Below are positions 13,301 to 22,300 of a stretch of DNA of 64,000 bases, one piece after another. The notes under the pieces are model-generated. The model had not been told where the DNA came from and made no database searches. It was given only the letters and a program-made list of their open reading frames with translations. The position numbers and the translations under genes are program-made. The DNA lies in NCBI RefSeq assembly GCF_026151205.1, contig NC_087082.1:18693401-18757400 (forward strand). The letters run 5' to 3'. Origin of the DNA: Bolinopsis microptera. Lineage: Eukaryota; Ctenophora; Tentaculata; Lobata; Bolinopsidae. The first letter of the stretch is position 1. Each line of letters opens with the position of its first letter.

Positions 13301-16300
13301 CAACTCTTGCCGTAGACGGGACTCTTGTCAACGAAGATACTGCCTACACTTGCAGAGTGACTTCCGGATCTTTACCTGATTCCAACTTCTCTGATACCAC
13401 TGTCAATCTAAACGTTTATGGTATGTTCTTTAAACGCTAATGCAGTAATTGTGCGATATATTTTTCAATTCATGAACGAATTTTTATCCTTTCTTCATAT
13501 TCCAATTCACATCAGATCAAGGAAATGATTTCATGATTTGTTGGTTATAAATTGTAGAATTTGTAAATTTACCAAAACTCACTTCAGACGTTGAATCAGT
13601 TATAACAGAAGTGAAGAAAGGCTCTTACGCAACGATTTCGTGTATCATCACTGGCATAACAGAAAGAGCAGCAGTGACCTGGCGAACAAGTACAGGACCT
13701 GTTCCAGGCGATAAGCTCGTCCCTACCCAAGGAAGTTACTCTGCAGGGACACAGACATCAACTCTTGCCGTAGACGGAACACTTGTCAACGAAGATACTG
13801 CCTATACTTGCAGAGTAACTTCCGGATCTTTACCTGATGCCAACTTCTCTGATACCACTGTTAATCTAAATGTTTATGGTATGTTCTTTAGACGCTAACA
13901 GTAACCTTACAATCTATTTATCGATTCATGAACTAATTTTTATCCTTCCTCCATATTCCAATTCACATCAGATCAAGGAAATGATTTTATGATTTGTCGC
14001 GGTTATAAATTGTAGAATTTGTAAATGCTCAAAAATCTATGCATCAATTTCAAAACAAAACTTTTCCAATAAGAAGTTGTTTTAAGAAAATTTATTGAAT
14101 GGTCATCTACGTCTATTAAACAAAATATAACTTATATTAAATTAACTTGAAATTAAAAAAAATATCAATTTATGTCAATAATTGAATTTAATATTTAAAT
14201 CGTGCGAGCGTTATAAATTGGATGATGATTAATCACTCTACACTCGACTGTCACGTGACTTTTTCAATCCGTTCTCTAGCTGGCCCTGAACGACTACTCG
14301 AAACCTTAACCCTCTAATCTGATTCCAACCGCAACCCAATCCCTTACAAAAGCATAATATGCTGAAACCCTAATCCAATAAGAAATTATATCAACTTCAT
14401 TATACGTTCATATTACATGATCGAGACAGTTTTTCGCCAATATTTTGCCAGAAAAGCATATTTAACTCTATGTCATGGGGGTGATTCAGACACACGCGCT
14501 CTTACATCACCTTTATATGATCATAACACCAGGTTTAAAGCTAAGTTAGGAAAGACATATTGTGCAGAGGAGGTTAACTATAATTGGCATAATTACACGT
14601 ACTCTGATTATCACACTTACCCGTATAACAAACACACATGCTCGAGACATATTGATATTGATATTGATATTGATATTGATATTGATATTGATATTGATAT
14701 TGATATTGATATTGATATTGATATTGATATTGATATTGATATTGATATTGATATTGATATTGATATTGATATTGATATTGATATTATTGAATGAAGCTAA
14801 CTTCAGACATAAATAATATTACTTCTATTAACAAAGGGACTTGGAGTATAAACGACCAAGTATGCATGATTGTCTATCCAACCAAGAATTCAGGAGGCAA
14901 GGGTGGGTGCGTAAACTTTACTCTCTGCACTCTCCGATCCTGTATCACCCTGGATTCTTTTATATATACCTTCTTTTATTATGTCCCCGAGTTTTAGTGG
15001 ATATAATTCCCGGAAGGTATTATAACCTCTAATTGCAGCGCTATCTACAATGGATACTGTGTACTACAGTCCCACGAGTATAGAGGTGTCGGTGGAAGGA
15101 CGTTATGAGCCACAAATAATTTGGTTCATTGGAGGACAGGCGTACAGTTTTCAAGATAATCCCCATTTGACCCCAACAATTTCATCGGTATGGTCTGGGT
15201 CCAAAAAGACCTTTAATCTGGCGTTCGATATGAGTGGGTTTGAAATATATATGTCGCCGTTCACAGTTCGAGGAACAGTGTCTTTCGGAGACGCCGATGA
15301 TTTAACCTTCGACACGGTGACAACCAACATCTACAAGAGAGGTTTTCTTCTCTTATCCATTATTCCATTGTCTCATTTAAATTTATGATTCGATATTGCT
15401 GAAACTTTACTGATATCTAACTCTCATTTCACTTTAAGATTTCAATTTTAAATATGAATTTATTTTCATAGCTGTATTATACCTAATCTTAAAAAGTTGT
15501 TAATAACCTTAATTACCATCCCAGAGTTTGTTGAGAGCCTTCCAGTCTCAACAATATTCCGCAACACTGACATCCCGAAAGCATTCTTGTGCTCTGCTTC
15601 GGGTGAAGACAAGGAATTACTTACGTTGTCTTGGAAAATAGGTTTTGATCTCCTGTTGCTCACATTCAATGTAATATACACCCTGCAACTCGCTCATTTG
15701 AATGTGATACGTACGATACATAAAATTTATGACCAGTCAGTTTTGTCAACGCTGAAATGTAAGTATTCTTTTTCTCGTGATAACTGAAATTACACACTAA
15801 AGAACGATACCACCACTCAACAGGAGATGTACTAGTAGATGATGAGGTAGAGCACGTGACCCTAAGAGATGAGTCAGACAGCAGCTCAACCACCACCAAG
15901 ATCAGCAAGTTGACAATAACAGCCAACAAACCAACTTTCAACGCTCAGTTCAAATGTATCGCTACCTGGAGTGGCGTAAATGGAAAATCAATCGAGTCGA
16001 CATCTGACGTTAACGCTGTTGGAGTAGCCGTGGATGAGAACACGTTCAGCACCGGTTCCTCTGGAGACGGAGTATTAAGTTGTGTGGTGTGGGGTGATTC
16101 ACCCCCATATTCTGTCACGTGGTCTAACGAAAGGGGTGATGCTATCACCAACCAACCTGATGAGGTAACTGCCATAGATAGCCGAGAATTAATGATCTCA
16201 ATGAACGATTTTTGAGCATGATTTTAATTATCTTTTTTGATATCTTCCAACTTTTAGTTTAACGAAATGACCCAACTTTCAGACAGAAATTGCAGACAGT

Positions 16301-19300
16301 ATAACAGAAGGCATTACTTACACCCACTTGCTCACTGTTAAGAAGATGTCGTTTGGGGATCAAGGAAAATACACCTGCTCAGTTGTGTTTGTGGAAAACG
16401 AAACCCCCGTTAATGTCGTCACAACTCTTCACAAGCTTTGTAAGTTGGTTATCAGTGATCATATTCAAACATCTATCCACCCTGTTGCTAAAACTTATAT
16501 TTATATATTGGTATTGTTTTATTTTTATACATATCATGAAACGGATCGTTTGCCCGCCAATTTGATTGTTTTCAATTGTTCGAAATGTATATATATATAT
16601 TATTCAATAAATTCACCGCTAAGTGATGTGATTTTCAGCTGCAAGTTTCGAACCAGCAACACCATATTTCGTCCACGAGAAAACTGTCCAGTTCTCCTGC
16701 GTGTACAACGGTTTGGATGACCCGCAGAATATCAAATGGTTCAGGGTAAATGAATACGCCATATTAAACCGAAATAATCTGAAAATCTAAAATATCTTGG
16801 GAAGATATCTTGTGAAAAAGCTACGTTTTCTTTTGTTTTTGTTTCATTGACTTGTTAAAACCATCACCATAAAGAGCTACGATCTCAGAGTTTAACAGAC
16901 GATGCTGAAAACCTAATCAGCAACAGTGATGCTAAGTACACCATTACCACTGGCAACTTCAACAAGGCCTCCAGAACGAAGACTAGCGTTATCACTGTAG
17001 AGTATGTTGAAGTCACTGACAGTGGCGACTACACCTGCAAATGGACCACCGAAACCTTCAATCCTAAGTCAACAATGGTAGTCTCTGTTCGATGTAAGTG
17101 ATTCTGTATTTAGCACGGTGTTCCTCAAGAGTTGTGATCCTTGTCATGATTTTTTATAATTTCTATATTGTTCCAGAATTTTCTGCTTTACAAAATTCAA
17201 TCATATTACAAACAGAAACAATTTCAGTGCTGACCACTCTCTACAACGGTATACAGCACTCTACAACGGTATACAGCACTGACGGGTCAATAAAGATCAC
17301 GTGCAACTACGAGGGTACAACGAGTGGCACCATGGAGTGGTACTATAATAGCCAGAAACTGGAAGATGCTGCTGATGATGCCATCACCATCAACCCCGGT
17401 TCCCTGCAGAGCAATGCTCAGCAGTACACTCTGACAATTACTGACGTTACTCCGCCTGACAATGCGGGGTCTTACAGCTGTGTTCTGTTGTTCACAGACG
17501 GGGACAGTCTGCGTGCAAGCACGGAGGTTGTGGTGCGAAAATCATCCTCAGTCGACAGAGCGGGCACTGCTGAATCCACCATAGTTGTAACTGGTGATGA
17601 ACTTTCTGCCAGATGCCTTATGGAAGGTGACAAGGTTCCCTCTGGAGTGACATGGACTAAAGGTGGCGATAAGATCGTGTTCGATGGATCCACTAAGATA
17701 GAAAACACGAATACCAAACAACTGGAAAGCAGCGTAAGGTTTTTCAGCAACATAACTATAAAAAGCTTCGATTTTGCTGACGAGGATAGTTACATCTGTA
17801 GCTTCAATTTTGGGGACGGTATTAATGTGCAATCAACAATAGAGGTCGTGTCTGCTAAAATTACCAACAATGAATGTGAGTTTGTGGAGATCCGAACCGA
17901 CACCAGCAAGACCCTTACCTGTACTTACCATGGTAGTAGTGCTGCCACTGCTGTTTCCTTTACTCGACCAGACGACTCAGTTGTTGCTGGAGTATTGGCT
18001 GAATTCAGCGCTGGAGGGGATGCCATTACGGCAGGTTCCCAAACGGGTAGTTACGCTGTATCTAGTGTGAGTGAAGCGTCCAGTGGTTCGTACAAGTGTA
18101 CCTTCACTTTAACAGGAGGGAAGACTGTGGAGTTCATTCAGAGACTAACTGCAAGGAGTAAGTAAACACTGAAATGTTATATAATTTCCATTTGCTTTTT
18201 TGCGAAATTTTGACTATGGAAATTAAGCATTAATTGTGCTTATTAACCTTGAATGATCTTAGCGCATTAATAACAAACGTTATATTTTAGAGGCTGTCAT
18301 CGAATCATCAGCTGGTCTAAATGCAGATCTCATCGTACAGGCTTCTATAACTCTGACTTGTACCGTTACCTCTGGTGCACGGTCTTTGGACTGGTTAGTG
18401 TAGTACTTTTTATTGCTCAGAACTATTCAGATCCTTCATAATTTAAATTTGATTCAAATTTCAGGTTTCAATGTTGTCCTCCGATGTGCTATAATGTAAA
18501 TCCGGATCGGAATATTGTTTATGAGTCGCATGGTTGCGCAAAGTATTCTTGTGTAAATTTGTATTGATCCCTTTTGATGCGACAAGGAAAATGCTCTTAT
18601 CAGGAAAGAAATTACTCAGTCTCAACGTTTCAATGTTACAAATCTAGAAATGTTTTTATCAAAAATTCAAAACGTAAAAAACATCGATCGAGGCAAAATT
18701 AGTGTACAATTATTTATTTTTAATTCCATCAACTTTACCAACAACAAAAAAAGAAAAAATAAATAAAAAATAAAGTGCTATAACATTCCATCCATTTCTT
18801 AATTTTAGGTACAAGGGAGTGGCCAAGCTGATCGAGGAGCAAAATTACGAACGAATAAAAGTATCAGAATCAGATGACCTGGTTTCCAAAATAACTTTTA
18901 ACATCGCTGACGACAGCGCAGGGTCATACACGTGTCGTGCGGTGCAATACGACAATTTCTGCCCTACCGAGGAAACGTTTAACTCGGAACCGGTTGTGGT
19001 GTCAATCATAGCGGCAGCTCTAATAACAAACCCTGCTAGTGCCACCGCTTATGGTGGTGCAAGCCACGTGTTTGAATGCGTGTTCCCTAATCCATTCGGA
19101 ACTGATTATAACGAAATCACGTGGTCTTTCAAAAGTGCTGGGGATTCTGTTGCTAGGGTAAGTTTTGACATTATCTTTTGGTCCTACCAAAAATGACAAT
19201 GAAAATATCGAATCTCGCCGTAAACCTGATGTAAATTTTGTACCGAAATATTGATCACATCTAACGGGCAAAATCATGTTTCATGATAGCGGTATATTAT

Positions 19301-22300
19301 AGTGACTGCAAAAAATAAAATCCGGCGCCTTTACTAATACTTTTCTCGCTCAAATTTATCCCATAATCGCAGCCGATGATAGGAAATGGAGATGTGTACA
19401 ATGACCAAAATGAGAGAGTTATCGATGGAACAAAGGCATCTGACAGCTCGGTTGCAAATAAAATCTCAACCACCCTCACCATCGGAAGTGTTAGTCAAAT
19501 CCTTCAAGATAGCTGTTTAAACTTTTAAAGTATTTGCCTTTCAGAGGTTTCTTTGACTAACTTTTGGACGCATTTAAAAGCTGGATTATCATTAAACCTT
19601 AGCTGATATTTGAATTGTTAACTTTACAGGTAAACTCGGACGCAGCAGGAGAGTATATCTGTTTCATAAAGTGGGGAAGAATAATCATCAAGTCCGCAGC
19701 CGCCACACTAAAAGTAAGAGAAATCTCTTCTCCACCCGAAACAACCAACGTGGCCAAGGGAGGAGAGGCTAAGTTCACTTGTAAAACTTCCGGTGACAGC
19801 GCAGTGTTAATCACCTTTCACAAGACAAGTTGTGATGAGTCAGTTGGTACAGTTGTTGTGACTGAAGCTACATCTGGTGACAATGTGACTACCACTGGAA
19901 TATTGACCATTGCTGGTGTCACAGCTACAGATCACGGTATTGAGTATTATTGCAAAGCAGCTTGGGGTGAAAACACAGTGGAATCAGGTAAGGTGTTCTT
20001 ATCTGTTTTGGATATAACGAGCTCAACAGAAACCGTGTGGGGCCTCGCTGGTTATGTAGCGGAGTTCAAATGTTATTCAGATGCTTTGCTCAAAGCAAAC
20101 GCGAACGGCGATCCGTATTTGGTCAACAAGCAGAAGACATACGCCGATGCTCAAATAAGTTGGGAGGTTTTTGACACTTCAGACACATCCTGGAAATCAA
20201 CTGCTTCAAATTCACGGTGAGTGCATGCTTGAAAATACGATCATTTTAAACTTCATTTAAATAAGATAGCAGCTCAATACTATGGGTATAAACTCCCTGC
20301 GTTGAGGCTTGTTTGCTGTACATAATCTAAGCTGAAGCGAGTGGTCGCTGAACTTAAGTTAAATCTTCCCGAATGGAAATACGTGTATTTTATTCAAAAA
20401 CTTAATCTTAAACTTGCCCCCTGCAGATTCGTGGTTAAGACATCGATGAGAAGCAATGATGGAGTAAGTTTGTCTCCTATGTCTCTCAATAACCTGGAGG
20501 AAGGTGATAACGATCTGAAAGTAAGATGTAACATCGCCTACCAAACAGATGCAGCCAACAACTTCTACGGAGGTACAGTCACCTCAGGAGAATTGACCAT
20601 GAAGATCGGTTCCATCACATCCTTCACTTCCTCTAAATCTGATCCACTGGTTGGAGAAACCATTACTCTAACCTGTACTGCAACCGGAGAAATTGCTCCT
20701 ACTTTCTCTTTTACAACCCACGGGAAGAACCATTTCGACACTACCTTCTTTAAGTTGGTGAAGGCTGCAACTGTTACTTCAGTCGATTCAGTACACACTG
20801 CGGAATACACTACAGAGACTCTCAGGGTTAACACGATGATAAATGGGCAAGTTGTCAACTGTCTGGTAAGAAGACAGTTTTTTTTTTAATTATTGAATAC
20901 TTTTCAAACTTTACAGAGTACAGCAATTTTAAAGTATAAAATAAACTCGAATAAATTATTGCCCCCGTCTGTAAAATCAGACGGGAGACCAAACACGGTA
21001 CTGCACAGTAAAATGTGCCCGCAATTACATGGCCCCGATATGATTACAAAAATGTGAAACAAAATTAAAATTGTGAAAAAATAAATGTGTGGTGAAGAAT
21101 GTGAAACAGTTCAAATTTCTTCAGACAAGGCTGATACACTGTTTTTATCAAAGCTGACAATCTTATTGTTCCTTATGAAATGAACTCTGTTAGGCTCTGC
21201 TTTCCTCTTCTCTTTCAATTCCTCCCAGAGCTTCTTGAAAGCTCTCCTTTTCTTCCACTGATCTGTCCGGGCAAATGTAGATATTTTTATAGTCCTCTTT
21301 TGTGCGTAGAATTTTAGCTTTTCTCAGCACCTGAGCAGCCATATAAAAACTACCTTATTTGGACGGACATTAAATGAACGGACATAATTATGAACGGACA
21401 TTAATATGAACGGTAGAAGGCATTAAAAACCATCAAAAATCCGAATTTTTTTTCATTTTTCGTTGACGATTTTTATTTCAGCAAATGATTTTTAAATCCA
21501 TTTTTTATATAATAAGTAAGAAATTCATTCGTTAAGCAGTAAAAATATTAAAATATGTGTACATGATCAGTGTCTAATATCACATATCATCTTCATCAAA
21601 TGGGTTTTCGTACATGAAATAGTCCATGCTTAAAGCATCAGTGATTTATGGAAACTTTTTTAATCAAACTACCCCGTCCTGCATTTCAGTGTTAACTTTT
21701 ACAAGCCATTCGGCGTGAAGTGGTTTTATCTTAGACAACTTTGTCTTTAGGTTAACCTTAACATCACGTGGAGCTTTCCTAGCACTGCTTCATTACCTCC
21801 CCTGAGTAATACGAACTATAACAACGTCGGACAATGTCCTTGGAAACACGATTTACCGTAATATCTAGAGGCTCATGGAACAAGTTTGTCATGTCGTTAA
21901 CTTGCGGCACAATAAATTTCACATAGTATATATACTATAGTATATATACTATAATTAGTATACATAGTATATAGTATACATAGTATATATACATATATAT
22001 ATACATAGTATATATACATAGTATATATACATAGTATATATACTATAATTTTCACATAGTATATATACTCTGGACAAAAAGTTCGAATTTTTGAAAAAAA
22101 ATTCAACGGACTTTAACTAGGATGGACTTTAAATGAACGGACTTTAAAAGTTTAAATGAACGGACTTTATTTGAACGGAGATTAAGATGAACGTTAGGCC
22201 CTCCAGCGTTCAAGTAATGTCCGTCCAAATAAGGTCCGATAAGGTATTCAGAGATTGCCTAGTAGGTCCTGATGTGTCGGCTCTCTTCTGACCAATTCTC

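Larger units (their letters stand above)
5975..13878 (+). repeat. Tandem array of 18 Ig exons with conserved introns
   Basis: Each exon is exactly 291 bp (97 codons) and phase 1-1, and shares the splice contexts CTTCAG or TTTCAG and TATG|GTATGTT. Introns are also conserved, in three types: S (about 148 bp), L-prime (about 166 bp) and L (about 165 bp). Each Ig domain has the strand B cysteine (ISCII), the tryptophan (VTWRT) and the DTAYTC strand F motif. Differences cluster in one loop: PVPAEKFTPVQ, PVPGDKLVPTQ, PVPGDKFTPVQ or PVSAEKFTTVQ forms. Exons 10-15 form a dimer repeating every 897 bp; exons 3-5 and 7-9 repeat at 1,791 bp. Confidence 0.9.

Noticed and set aside
15856-16215. ORF continuing past 16164 to a stop at 16215
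   Set aside because: The domain is completed only if GAG|GTAACT is used as donor and joined to 16283; the extension reads into intron.
17098-17227. N-terminal extension of the 355-codon ORF
   Set aside because: Using the acceptor at 17176 would create a TAA at the junction with the previous exon; 17228 keeps the phase.
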